Assembly: GCA_963801195.1 (NCBI GenBank)
Contig: CAWDDX010000003.1
Location: 1,178,001 to 1,242,000, forward strand
Length of the DNA: 64,000 nt
Source: SZUA-36 sp963801195
GTDB taxonomy: Bacteria; Pseudomonadota; Gammaproteobacteria; Xanthomonadales; SZUA-36
Direction of reading: 5' to 3'
The position numbers were made by a program, and so were the translations under genes. This document shows positions 1 to 8,677 of this stretch, one piece after another. A model generated the notes under the pieces. That model did no database searches, was not told the DNA's origin, and worked only from the letters and a program-made list of their open reading frames with translations. The first letter of the stretch is position 1. Each line of letters opens with the position of its first letter.

Positions 1-9
1 CCTGCAGTC

Positions 10-141
10 TTAATTATCAAGGCGAAATACGATGTTTTCGAGCACCAGGTCCACGACTTGCAGCAGTATCCAGGCAGACACGGCATAGGCGATACCGACC
101 CTGAATACGTTTTGTCTTTTCAGTTCATCAAACAAGCTCAT
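10..141 (-). pseudogene. T15: truncated FlgO/TPR paralog, 43 codons
   Basis: This is the first membrane segment of the same family as the genes to its right. It starts MSLFDELKRQNVFRVGIAY and stays collinear through the ENI that precedes the usual DAPDWV loop. It then diverges (VFRLDN) and stops with TAA at 10-12. A ribosome binding site (GGAGG) lies just before the ATG, and the gene sits 24 nt after the stop of T14, so it could still be translated as a single-helix peptide. Only nine bases lie beyond the stop, so I cannot tell whether a broken remainder follows to the left. Confidence 0.6.
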
Positions 142-165
142 AAGAGCCCTCCGTTGGGCGGCGCA

Positions 166-2016
166 TCACGGGCACTCCGCCAGGTCCTGGTCCAGTGATG
201 CGCAATCGTCCGGCCAGCCGAATTCACGCCAGTAGTCTACATAGCCAGTGCGGTCCATCAACTCGAAAAATTCCGGCGTCTTTCTTTGCTCCCTGAAGCT
301 GGCGCCCCATAGGGCGGGACTCGGGTATGGGCACTCCAGGTCAGCCACGTATTCAAAAACATGGGGGGGGTCGATAATGGTAAGCAGTTGGACAATATAC
401 CAGGTCACGTAGGGGCTTGCTGGGACCGCCAAGCCGAGGTGTTTTTCAAATGCCGTCCGTTTTGACGGATCGCTGAGTGCCTGGATAAATAATTGACGGG
501 TCGTGGGCGCAACCGGTCCTTCTTCTTCCCGCCCCGCTTCGATAATTGCTACGCCTTTTTCAATTTTCCCGGCATAAAGGTAATTGATACCCACCGGGTA
601 CAGGGAACCACCATATAGACCAAGGCTGGAGGCCTGGCGGAAAAGCTCGTCGGCACGCTCATACTCACCCATTGCCTGGTGAATGTAGGCTGCAATTCCA
701 ATGACCGCAGATATCAGCGGATCGATTCCGCTGGCAATCTGGATATGTTCCAGCGCCAGCGAGGTGCGGCCGGCATTTAGCAGAAATATCGCGTACCAGT
801 GGTGTGCCGTGGGATCTTCGGGGTTAAACCTGATTGCTTCCTCATACAAACGGGCTGCATCGGCCATCTGGCAGTGGAGATCCTTGTAATTGGCCCTGAT
901 GATCAACGCTTCGCTCGATTGCGGCGCCAGGTTCAACGCGGTTTCCGCCGCCTCGAGACCCTGTTCCATACTTTCTAAAGTATCGTAGGAGCGGTCATAG
1001 TCCGGCAGGTTCAAATAAGCGATGGCGAGATTTGACCACGCCTGGTGAAACCCAGGGTCCAGCTTGACGGCCTCTTTGAATAAGCGAATGGCCTCCTTGA
1101 GCGAGGCGCCGTTTCGCTGCCGCCACAGATGGCGGCCCTGCAGGTACAGCTGGTAGGCTTCGGCATTATCGGTCAGCAGTTCAGCGGAAGGAGCGAGGTC
1201 GTCGCTGCCCAGTTGCAGTTTCAACTCGGCGGTAATCTTGCCGGTAATCTCATCCTGGATTTTGAAGATGTCATCGAGTGAACCATCGTAGGTTTCAGAC
1301 CATAGATGTATATCCCTGCTGACATCGATCAATTGCGCAGTCACGCGGACCTGTTGCCCGGATGTGCGGACGCTGCCCTCAAGTATATGATTCACACCGA
1401 GGCGGGCGGCGATGGCAGGGACATCCAGGTTTTCATCCGCCAGTGAAAACGAGGAGGTGCGTGAGGCGACTTCCAGGCCTTTGATCTTGACCAGTGCGTT
1501 CAACAGTTCCTCGGCAATACCTTCGCCAAAATATGCCTGGTTTTGATCGGCGCTCATATCGCGGAACGGCATGACGGCGATGGAGGTCCTGTCGTCATCA
1601 TTCCGGGTTTCGCCCGGTATGTTATCGCCCTGCGCCGTTTTGACATCCTCCGGTTCAGCCGCGCCAAAAATCTGGTCCCGGAACTTGTCGGTGAGCAGCA
1701 GCACGATCGCCATCGTGAGGATCATGATGATGCCGCGGTTGAGTTGGTGCCCGGTGTGCCGGTTGATGGATTTCTCCGGGTCGACGTTCTTGTGCAGCTT
1801 GACCCCTTCCGGCGTGACCTCGAACGCCCAGGCGACGATCAGGGCGATCGGCAGACCGGCGGCCAATCCCAGCATGAAGACCTGCATGACCCAGTCGGGT
1901 GCGTCGATGTTCTCAAGCACCAGGTCAACGATCTGTAACGAAAGCCAGCAGGCCACCGCGTAGGCGACACCTACCTTGAATACGTTGCGGCGTTTGAGTT
2001 CGCTGAAGAAGCTCAT
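166..2016 (-). CDS. T14: membrane-anchored FlgO-like/TPR protein
   Basis: 616 aa from the family start MSFFSELKRRN. The ATG overlaps the TGA of T13 as ATGA. Predicted helices lie at about 12-33, 44-64 and 93-110. The FlgO/TolB-N-like domain runs from about 144 (SIAVMPF) to 270, and TPR-like repeats follow from about 295. It is among the more divergent members: the usual YFSDGL is YFGEGI, and the SSFxFKGK stretch is SSFSLADEN. The C-terminus (DYWREFGWPDDC...AEC) matches the end of T7 (DYWRKHGNPDYC...IEC) although the membrane segments of the two differ. The exact role is unknown. A periplasmic scaffold or sensor is inferred from topology only. Confidence 0.85.
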   Translation of the reverse strand: MSFFSELKRRNVFKVGVAYAVACWLSLQIVDLVLENIDAPDWVMQVFMLGLAAGLPIALIVAWAFEVTPEGVKLHKNVDPEKSINRHTGHQLNRGIIMILTMAIVLLLTDKFRDQIFGAAEPEDVKTAQGDNIPGETRNDDDRTSIAVMPFRDMSADQNQAYFGEGIAEELLNALVKIKGLEVASRTSSFSLADENLDVPAIAARLGVNHILEGSVRTSGQQVRVTAQLIDVSRDIHLWSETYDGSLDDIFKIQDEITGKITAELKLQLGSDDLAPSAELLTDNAEAYQLYLQGRHLWRQRNGASLKEAIRLFKEAVKLDPGFHQAWSNLAIAYLNLPDYDRSYDTLESMEQGLEAAETALNLAPQSSEALIIRANYKDLHCQMADAARLYEEAIRFNPEDPTAHHWYAIFLLNAGRTSLALEHIQIASGIDPLISAVIGIAAYIHQAMGEYERADELFRQASSLGLYGGSLYPVGINYLYAGKIEKGVAIIEAGREEEGPVAPTTRQLFIQALSDPSKRTAFEKHLGLAVPASPYVTWYIVQLLTIIDPPHVFEYVADLECPYPSPALWGASFREQRKTPEFFELMDRTGYVDYWREFGWPDDCASLDQDLAECP

Positions 2017-3890
2017 TGTTTTGGTCTTTCCTTCCACAAACCGACCTGTTCCCGGGTTTTGTGCTGGCGGCGGATTTCGATCAATTCAGCCAGCCCGGGT
2101 TGCTGCCAGAAGGCCAGCCAGTCCGGGTCGTCGGAGACGTCTTCCGGCAGGTAAAAAAACAATGGAAACTCGAGGTACACCGCATTGGCTTCATAGGCTG
2201 CCTGGAGTGTCGGCATCGCGGCGTCAGTGCCATCGAGCCAGGTTAAGAAAAAAGCCGTTACGGCCAGGTCAAAATTCCCCGTCCCGGAAGAGGAGCCTTG
2301 CAGCCGTTCCGATAATTTCTTACGCAAGTTTTGTTCGTCACCGATCTGGTAGTAAAAGAGGCACCACCACTGGTTGACAATGTCGACGTCCGAATCCGAC
2401 TGCTGTTCAAAGCTTTTTATCAACTGTTCGGCTTCGTCGTATTGGCCGGTCAGGATCAGGCCCGAGACCAGCGGATCGGCCCGGTAGACGGAGCCCGGTT
2501 CGAGACTCGCGGAGGTGCGTCCGTAATTCAAGCCCTCTTCATTACGCTTGAGCATGTAAAGGAGGTTGGCCATATCCGTGTGGTGGACGGCGGCAAGCGG
2601 GTCGAGGTCTATGGCCTCCTGCTCTACCCGTTCCGCGGCCTTGAAGTCGCCAATAAACTGCATGAAATCACCATACAGATTGACGACGTCGGGGTTCCTG
2701 GGCGCCAGTTCATAGGCTTTTTCATAGAAGTCATGGATGGTTTGCAAATCATCTTCGATATCGCCACGGCCAAGCGCCACGTATGCCTCCGCGTTTTCCG
2801 GATCGAGTTCAAGCGCCTTGTTGGCGGCCGTGCGGACGATTTTCCATGCTTGCTGTGAGGTGATGTCGGCGCTGTAAGCAGGCAACAGGGAATAGTTGAA
2901 GGCCATGTCGGCCCAGGCCTTTGAAAAATCCGGATCCAGGCGCGTGGCCTTCTCGAACTGTTCATGCGCCTTCAAAAGGTTGTCAGGGCCGCGCTTGTTC
3001 AGCAAATAGCGGCCCTTCAGGTAGGCCTGGTAGGCTTCCATGTTGTCGGTCAGCTGGTTTTCCGCCAGTGTTGAATCAGCCCCGAGCTCTGCCTCCAATG
3101 CGCTCGATATGGCCTGTGCGATATCGTCCTGGATGGCGAAAATATCATCCATCTCGCGCTCAAATGTTTCCGACCACAGGTGGAAGCCGCTGTCCACCCG
3201 TATCAGCTGGGCGGTGATGCGCAGGCGGTTGCCCGATTTGCGCACGCTGCCTTCGAGCACGTTGTCCACTTTCAACTGGCGGCCGATCTCGCCGATATCC
3301 TGGTTGCGGTCCTTGAATTGGAACGAGGAGGTGCGGGCGGCGACCTGCAGTTGACTGTTCTGCGCCAGGCGGTTGAGCAGTTCTTCGGCAAGGCCGTCGG
3401 AGAAGTATTCCTGCTCCGGATCGGAAGACATGTTGACGAAAGGCAGGACTGCCAGGGAGCGCGTATTGTCTTTTACATCGGGGCTGGTTGATACGGACTG
3501 CTCGGTGACAACCGCAGTTGCCGGCGTGGAAACCGGTGCATCCCGGCCGGATATAAAACGTTCGCCGAGTAACAGCACCACCGCAAAAGCCAGGAAGGTG
3601 ATGATGGTCCGGTCCAGCTTGCGGCCGGTGTTCTGCGTGATCGAATGGCTGCGGTCGATTTCAGACTCGCGCTTGATGCCTTCGGGTGTAATCTCGAACA
3701 CCCATGAGAAGATCAGTACCAACGGCAGGCCGGCTACCGCTACCAGCACGAATACCTGCATTACCCAGTCCGGCGCGGCAATGACATCCAGGACGAAATC
3801 GATCGCCTGCAACAATACCCAGACGACCACCGCGTAGGCGATGCCCATGCGGAACACGTTGCGGCGTTTTAATTCGGTAAAAAAGCTCAT
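2013..3890 (-). CDS. T13: membrane-anchored FlgO-like/TPR protein
   Basis: 625 aa from MSFFTELKRRNVFRMG. Its start overlaps the TAA of T12 by one base (TAATG), and its own TGA overlaps the T14 start. Helices are at about 12-33, 44-64 and 93-110. The cytoplasmic loop is EITPEGIKRESEIDR, and a Ser/Thr/Val-rich linker (about 112-143) leads to a canonical FlgO-like domain with SLAVLPFVNMSSD, YFSDGLAEELLN, ARTSSFQFKD and LEGSVRKSGN. TPR-like helical repeats fill the rest, and the tail is Lys/Arg rich (RRQHKTREQVGLWKERPKQ). No enzymatic or DNA-binding motif is visible. An upstream in-frame start giving 640 aa exists, but homology favours the MSFF start. Confidence 0.87.
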   Translation of the reverse strand: MSFFTELKRRNVFRMGIAYAVVVWVLLQAIDFVLDVIAAPDWVMQVFVLVAVAGLPLVLIFSWVFEITPEGIKRESEIDRSHSITQNTGRKLDRTIITFLAFAVVLLLGERFISGRDAPVSTPATAVVTEQSVSTSPDVKDNTRSLAVLPFVNMSSDPEQEYFSDGLAEELLNRLAQNSQLQVAARTSSFQFKDRNQDIGEIGRQLKVDNVLEGSVRKSGNRLRITAQLIRVDSGFHLWSETFEREMDDIFAIQDDIAQAISSALEAELGADSTLAENQLTDNMEAYQAYLKGRYLLNKRGPDNLLKAHEQFEKATRLDPDFSKAWADMAFNYSLLPAYSADITSQQAWKIVRTAANKALELDPENAEAYVALGRGDIEDDLQTIHDFYEKAYELAPRNPDVVNLYGDFMQFIGDFKAAERVEQEAIDLDPLAAVHHTDMANLLYMLKRNEEGLNYGRTSASLEPGSVYRADPLVSGLILTGQYDEAEQLIKSFEQQSDSDVDIVNQWWCLFYYQIGDEQNLRKKLSERLQGSSSGTGNFDLAVTAFFLTWLDGTDAAMPTLQAAYEANAVYLEFPLFFYLPEDVSDDPDWLAFWQQPGLAELIEIRRQHKTREQVGLWKERPKQ

Positions 3891-5803
3891 TACCAGTCCT
3901 TTGCCGGATACTTGAGAGGAGAGGCGGGCGGCCACTTAAAGCCGGCTTCTTCAATCCTTGCTTTGAAGTTGGGTGTGGCATCGAGATCAAATGGCGCACC
4001 GCAAAAGCAGCCTTTAACTACTTCGGCGAGAATAAACGGGCCTGCAAAACGCGCGTCCATCCGGGCGGCGGTCACATTGGCGGCTTCACGATCGCCAAGT
4101 GCAGCTTCCACCATCAACTGGCTCATATCGCTAAGCGAAGACGTTTCCTGCGTGGTCTCAAAAATTTCCCGGGCCTTCGCCAGGTTATTGTCCATGGCGT
4201 AAACCAGCAGCACGCGGGGAAATTCGAAAAAGCTTCCATCGGGATTCGGCTCATATACGGAAGGGTCATCGTGATATTTGCCGCTGGCCAGCACGGCCAT
4301 TAAATGCATATCATCGATCCAGGGGTTGAAGCCAATCTTGGCCGGGTAGTGACTGGTCATGTCCAGGGCCTTATCCACCTGTCCTGCCCAGAGTGCAAAT
4401 TGACTTGCCATTGCAATGTGCACACCGCTCAATGGATCACAGCGCATCAGGTCCTCATAATGTGCAAATACCTGGTTCGCATTTCCGAAGAGTCCGCCCA
4501 GGGTTGTCACCCAGTTGACCGCGAAACACTCGTCGGTTTGGAATGCCTGGTCCAGTTTTGCCGGAATAACCTCCCAATTGCCGGCGAATTCCGCGCGTTC
4601 CGCTTCGAGATAGGCACGCTGGGCTTCCGATTCTGCGTAGCGGGACGCCTGCGAAAGCCCGTTGAGGATTTCCGCCAGCGCGGCTTCGAGTTCTTCCGGC
4701 GTGTAGCTGTTGGTACCGATGGCGTTGTTGTAAATCATGTGCCCGAACAAGTCCGTCCGCTCCAACTGGGCATTGGTGATCGATGGCACCAGCGCCAGCG
4801 CCTGGTCAAAATAGACATTCGCCTCGGGAAGCAGCTTCAGCGGATTGCTGGTCGAGTGGGCCCGGTCCATCATTTCCACGCCTTTTTGGTATGCAATGAA
4901 TGCATCGACGTTCTTGATACCGGCGCGGTTCATCATTTCGCGCTTGTCCTCGCTGAGCACCACGTCCAGTGTCTGGGCGATGTTCTCGGCGATGTCTTCC
5001 TGCACCGCGAAAGTGTCTTCCAGGGTGCGGTCATAGGTATTCGACCACAGGTGAAAACCGTCTTCGGCGCGGATCAACTGGGCCGTGATACGTACGCGGT
5101 CACCCGACCGGCGCACCGAGCCTTCCACCACGTGGTTCACGCCCAGGGTCTTGGCGATCTCGGGCACCGGCAGGTCCTTGTCCTTGAAGTGAAACGACGA
5201 GGTGCGGGCAGTCACCAGCAACTCCGGCAGACGCGCCAGTGAATTGAGGATTTCCTCGGTCAGGCCGTCGGCAAAATAGCCGTCGTCTTCGCCGCTGCTC
5301 ATGGCGGTGAAGGGCAGCACGGCGACCGATTCGCGTTTCGTTTCCTGGACCACAGTCCGGGGCTCAGCATCAACAGCGTCTACGGCGTGGTCAATGGCAT
5401 CCTCGCCGGCAGCTTCTGTCGTCACAGCCTGCTCCGTGCTGGTCGCATCGTTGCGTTCGGCAAACCAAAAGCGCTCGACACCCATACCTATTATCACCAA
5501 CAGCAGCCCGGCGATGATCAGGCGGTCGAGGCGTTTTGCGGTGGCTGGTGTTATCGACGCAGAGCGATCGACGTCTTTCTCGCGCTTGATACCTTCCGGC
5601 GTCATTTCGAAGGCCCAGGAGACTACCAGCACGATCGGGAAACCGATCGCCAGCAACAGCATGATGGTTTGAAATACCCAGCCGGGCGCCGCGATGTTGT
5701 TCAGCACGATATCGGTAAACTGCATCACCAGCCACGCCACCAGTGCGTAGGCGATACCCACCCGAAAGACGTTGCGGCGTTTGAGCTCGTTGAACAGACT
5801 CAT
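3890..5803 (-). CDS. T12: membrane-anchored FlgO-like/TPR protein
   Basis: 637 aa from MSLFNELKRRNVFRVG. Helices are at about 12-33, 44-64 and 93-111. The linker is long and acidic (about 112-157), and the FlgO-like domain spans about 159-285 (SVAVLPFTAMSSGEDDGYFADGL). The C-terminus has a Cys-rich GCFCGAPFDLDATPNF segment and ends WPPASPLKYPAKDW, unlike its neighbours. Its ATG overlaps the TGA that ends the repeat-array reading frame upstream (ATGA), so coupling seems to have survived the insertion of repeat array A. Function unknown. Confidence 0.86.
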   Translation of the reverse strand: MSLFNELKRRNVFRVGIAYALVAWLVMQFTDIVLNNIAAPGWVFQTIMLLLAIGFPIVLVVSWAFEMTPEGIKREKDVDRSASITPATAKRLDRLIIAGLLLVIIGMGVERFWFAERNDATSTEQAVTTEAAGEDAIDHAVDAVDAEPRTVVQETKRESVAVLPFTAMSSGEDDGYFADGLTEEILNSLARLPELLVTARTSSFHFKDKDLPVPEIAKTLGVNHVVEGSVRRSGDRVRITAQLIRAEDGFHLWSNTYDRTLEDTFAVQEDIAENIAQTLDVVLSEDKREMMNRAGIKNVDAFIAYQKGVEMMDRAHSTSNPLKLLPEANVYFDQALALVPSITNAQLERTDLFGHMIYNNAIGTNSYTPEELEAALAEILNGLSQASRYAESEAQRAYLEAERAEFAGNWEVIPAKLDQAFQTDECFAVNWVTTLGGLFGNANQVFAHYEDLMRCDPLSGVHIAMASQFALWAGQVDKALDMTSHYPAKIGFNPWIDDMHLMAVLASGKYHDDPSVYEPNPDGSFFEFPRVLLVYAMDNNLAKAREIFETTQETSSLSDMSQLMVEAALGDREAANVTAARMDARFAGPFILAEVVKGCFCGAPFDLDATPNFKARIEEAGFKWPPASPLKYPAKDW

Positions 5804-6447
5804 GACCGCACCATCCCCCCGTCTTGCTCTTGCCCTTGGCACAGGGATGTGCCAACGCGAGCCGCAGGCGAGCGCAGGAGCGAAGCAGACTCACGCGTCT
5901 GCGCAGCGACATGCAAGCGGGCCAGGGATGGCCCGTCTTGCTCATATCTTGTACACAGGGATGTGCCAACGCGAGCCGCAGGCGAGCGCAGGAGCGAAGC
6001 AGACTCACGCGTCTGCGCAGCGACATGCAAGCGGGCCAGGGATGGCCCGTCTTGCTCATATCTTGTACACAGGGATGTGCCAACGCGAGCCGCAGGCGAG
6101 CGCAGGATCGAAGCAGACTCACGCGTCTGCGCAGCGACATGCAAGCGGGCCAGGGATGGCCCGTCTTGCTCATATCTTGTACACAGGGATGTGCCAACGC
6201 GAGCCGCAGGCGAGCGCAGGATCGAAGCAGACTCACGCGTCTGCGCAGCGACATGCAAGCGGGCCAGGGATGGCCCGTCTTGCTCATGATGACGCAATAA
6301 AGCGATGACCAGCGTGACTGCTGAATCAGGCAGACCGATGCGGGGGAAAACGATATCTGTCACCTGTATCAGCAGCCACGTGGCCACCGTGTAAGCAACG
6401 CCGATGCGGAACACGTTGCGGCGTTTCAATTCCTCAAAAAAGCTCAC
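5800..6447 (-). pseudogene. Chimeric reading frame: N-terminal copy of T11 fused to 114-bp repeats
   Basis: A GTG at 6447 overlaps the TGA of T11 (GTGA). The first 49 or so codons copy the N-terminus of T11: ELKRRNVFRIGVAYTVATW through LPDSAVTLVIALL, with only a few base differences over about 145 bp. Homology ends abruptly near 6297. The frame then continues as RHHEQDGPS and runs through four 114-bp repeats (38 residues each, YEQDGPSLARLHVAAQ...). It stops with a TGA that overlaps the ATG of T12. Seen directly: duplication, breakpoint and preserved frame. Inferred: a recent partial duplication whose distal part was replaced by the repeat array. A protein product is doubtful, since several frames of the repeat are open. 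Confidence 0.6.
5820..6290. repeat. 114-bp tandem repeat array A (four copies)
   Basis: Copies begin with CACAGGG at 5840, 5954, 6068 and 6182, a period of exactly 114 bp. They are almost identical; a visible change is GGAGCG to GGATCG in copies 3 and 4. Each unit holds palindromes: GGCACAGGGATGTGCC (full in copy 1), GCAGAC...GTCTGC and GGGCCAGGGATGGCCC. The period is a multiple of three, so most frames stay open. There are no spacers, so this is not CRISPR. The same unit occurs in arrays B and C. It resembles REP-like palindromic repeats, but no transposase is nearby. Confidence 0.92.
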
Positions 6448-8675
6448 CGGTTCCACTCCGGTTCTTGCAACATGGCCATGATCTGCTCACGGGCCTGTTG
6501 TTTTTCCCTTTCCATTTCGGACAGACGTGCGGCGATTTCCGGATCCGAGTTAATCGGAGCCCAGATCGGGTCTGACCATTCCTGACCGCGAATCGGCCAC
6601 GTAGTGAGTGGCTGCGCGAGGTCCTCACGCACTTTCGCGATGGCGGCGTCCAGATCGCCGGTGAAAAAGAAATCCACGGCTTGGTCGAGAGGATCGTCGA
6701 ACCACCATGAACCATTCGCGCGCAGGTTTTTTGCAAACGGATCCCAGGCGGCTTTTCTCTCTTCCGGGCTCTTGAAGCCGCTCATCAACTCAATGCTGAC
6801 CCATTGCATGAGCGTGCCCTGGATGTCTTCCGGCAGGTGTTCAAACGATTTGATTTCCGGCCGCAGTCCCGTCAGATAGTCGTAAGCTTCCTGGTAGCGG
6901 CCCGCTTTGCTCATGTAGTAACGATAGCTGAACAGCGCGGTGGGAAATATTTCGTGCCGCATGGCCGCAGGCGCGGCAATCATTTGCTGTGCTACCGATA
7001 TTACTTCGTCGGCGTTCCCGCGTGAATTGGCCCGGTCGATACGTAGACGTTGCAGCATGTCCGAGTTGGGCGCCAGCACCCTGACCCGTTCCATCCACGG
7101 GTCGCCTTCCTCGGGCAGCCCCCATTCATAAAAACTCCGTGCCAGCGAGCCTGCGACCTCGTGGTCCTGCGGATCCGCCTGCACGTTCTTCAGACGCCAC
7201 TCGAAAACACCGCTAACGTCGCCGACATCGGCCGATAAATTCGACATGCGGCCGTAGTTGTTGGGGTCGAGCGGATCCAGTTGGATGGCCTTGAGGAAGG
7301 AGGTACGGGCATCCTCGAAGCTGTCCATTTCCCGGTATACATTGCCCTGTGCTGCATAAAGATTCGCTGAAAGCGGGTCGGTCATGAGTCCGGCCGCTAG
7401 TATCTCCAGGGCGACGTCGTACTGTTTGAGACCATAGGAATACGTCGATGCGGCGTATCCGCGAATATAGGATTCAGTTGGCAGTAATGGCATAAGCAGC
7501 CGCAGTTCCTCCGCCTTCGTGCGTACCGTGTCCTGGTCAAGCGTTGAGAAAGCATGCAGCTGTGAGGTGATTTCGATAGCCCTGGCCAGCCGGTTTTCCG
7601 GTTGCACCTCGCGTACCTGGGCCAGCAGTGGTGTGATCGAATGATGCATTTGTTTCTCGTCGATCAGGCCGGTGTTGAACTGCATTATGTAGTTGCGCGC
7701 CAGGCCCAGCTTGGCGTCGATAAATCCCGGGTCGGCGCCCAGCGCTTGTTTGAACAGGCTTTCCGCGTTCGAAAGGCTGCCATAGGAACCAATGGCCTGC
7801 TGTTTCATCGCGCGCAGGTAGGTGTCGTAGGCGCCGACGTCGCTGGTCTCGATGTGGGCAATCGTGGCGCCGCCGTTCAGCAGGGCTTTGTCCAGCACCC
7901 CGGCAACGTCCGTTGCGATCTCGTCCTGGATGGCGAAAATGTCCTCGAGGGTGCGGTCATAATTTTTTGACCAGACATGGAAACCGTCCCCGGCGCGGAT
8001 CAGCTGCGCAGTGATCCGCACCCGGTTACCCGATTTCTGCACACTGCCTTCAAGGACGTGGGCGACATTGAGTGCCTTGGCTATTTCCGGGATACCGACG
8101 TCCTTGCCCTTGAAAGCGAAAGAGGAAGTACGCGCGGCCACGCGTAGATCCGGTAACTGCGCCAGCATGTTCAGCAGGGTTTCGGTCAGGCCGTCGGAAA
8201 AGTACTCGTTGTCGGCATCGCCGCTCATGTTGACGAAGGGCAAAACTGCCACCGACGGACCTTCGTCCTTTGCCGGTTCAACTGCAGCGGTTTGTGTTTC
8301 AGTTGGCTGGGTTGAAGGTTTGGCATCGTCGGTCAAAACAAACCGGTCGAGAACGAGGTAGGCAATCACCACGGCCATGATGCCGATGATCATACGGTCC
8401 AATTTGCGGCCGGTTTGCGGCGTGATAGACTCGTCGCGGTCGACATCTTTCTCGCGCTTGAGGCCATCCGGGGTCATTTCAAAGGCCCAGGCGAAGATCA
8501 GCGCTGGAATAAAGCCGATCATGAGTAAAGCGATGACCAGCGTGACTGCTGAATCAGGCAGACCGATGCGGGGGAAAACGGTATCTGTCACCTGTATCAG
8601 CAGCCACGTGGCCACCGTGTAAGCGATGCCGACGCGGAACACGTTGCGGCGTTTTAATTCTTTAAAAAGGCTCAT
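6444..8675 (-). CDS. T11: membrane-anchored FlgO-like/TPR protein
   Basis: 743 aa from MSLFKELKRRNVFRVG. The start lies 2 nt after the TAG of T10. The membrane segment is distinctive (TDTVFPRIGLPDSAVTLVIALL) and is the source of the chimeric copy at 6295-6447. The FlgO-like domain covers about 140-265 (SVAVLPFVNMSGDADNEYFSDGL, LEGSVQKSGN, HVWSKNYDRTLEDIFAIQ). A long TPR region ends in SEMEREKQQAREQIMAMLQEPEWNR. T10 is its closest relative: both have QKSGN in place of RKSGN, HVWS in place of HLWS, and the same C-terminal pattern. This suggests a local tandem duplication. No catalytic motif is seen. Confidence 0.87.
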   Translation of the reverse strand: MSLFKELKRRNVFRVGIAYTVATWLLIQVTDTVFPRIGLPDSAVTLVIALLMIGFIPALIFAWAFEMTPDGLKREKDVDRDESITPQTGRKLDRMIIGIMAVVIAYLVLDRFVLTDDAKPSTQPTETQTAAVEPAKDEGPSVAVLPFVNMSGDADNEYFSDGLTETLLNMLAQLPDLRVAARTSSFAFKGKDVGIPEIAKALNVAHVLEGSVQKSGNRVRITAQLIRAGDGFHVWSKNYDRTLEDIFAIQDEIATDVAGVLDKALLNGGATIAHIETSDVGAYDTYLRAMKQQAIGSYGSLSNAESLFKQALGADPGFIDAKLGLARNYIMQFNTGLIDEKQMHHSITPLLAQVREVQPENRLARAIEITSQLHAFSTLDQDTVRTKAEELRLLMPLLPTESYIRGYAASTYSYGLKQYDVALEILAAGLMTDPLSANLYAAQGNVYREMDSFEDARTSFLKAIQLDPLDPNNYGRMSNLSADVGDVSGVFEWRLKNVQADPQDHEVAGSLARSFYEWGLPEEGDPWMERVRVLAPNSDMLQRLRIDRANSRGNADEVISVAQQMIAAPAAMRHEIFPTALFSYRYYMSKAGRYQEAYDYLTGLRPEIKSFEHLPEDIQGTLMQWVSIELMSGFKSPEERKAAWDPFAKNLRANGSWWFDDPLDQAVDFFFTGDLDAAIAKVREDLAQPLTTWPIRGQEWSDPIWAPINSDPEIAARLSEMEREKQQAREQIMAMLQEPEWNR

Positions 8676-8677
8676 AA

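Noticed and set aside
4304..5242. 312-codon plus-strand open frame inside T12
   Set aside because: It is a shadow of the conserved FlgO/TPR coding sequence. Similar antisense frames occur over every paralog at the same domain.
5820..6290. CRISPR array
   Set aside because: The repeats are contiguous 114-bp units without variable spacers, and no cas genes are present.
5387..6308. Long plus- and minus-strand open frames (158-300 codons) through repeat array A
   Set aside because: They arise because the 114-bp unit is a multiple of three and GC-rich, leaving most frames open. Only the frame that starts with the paralog stub has contextual support.
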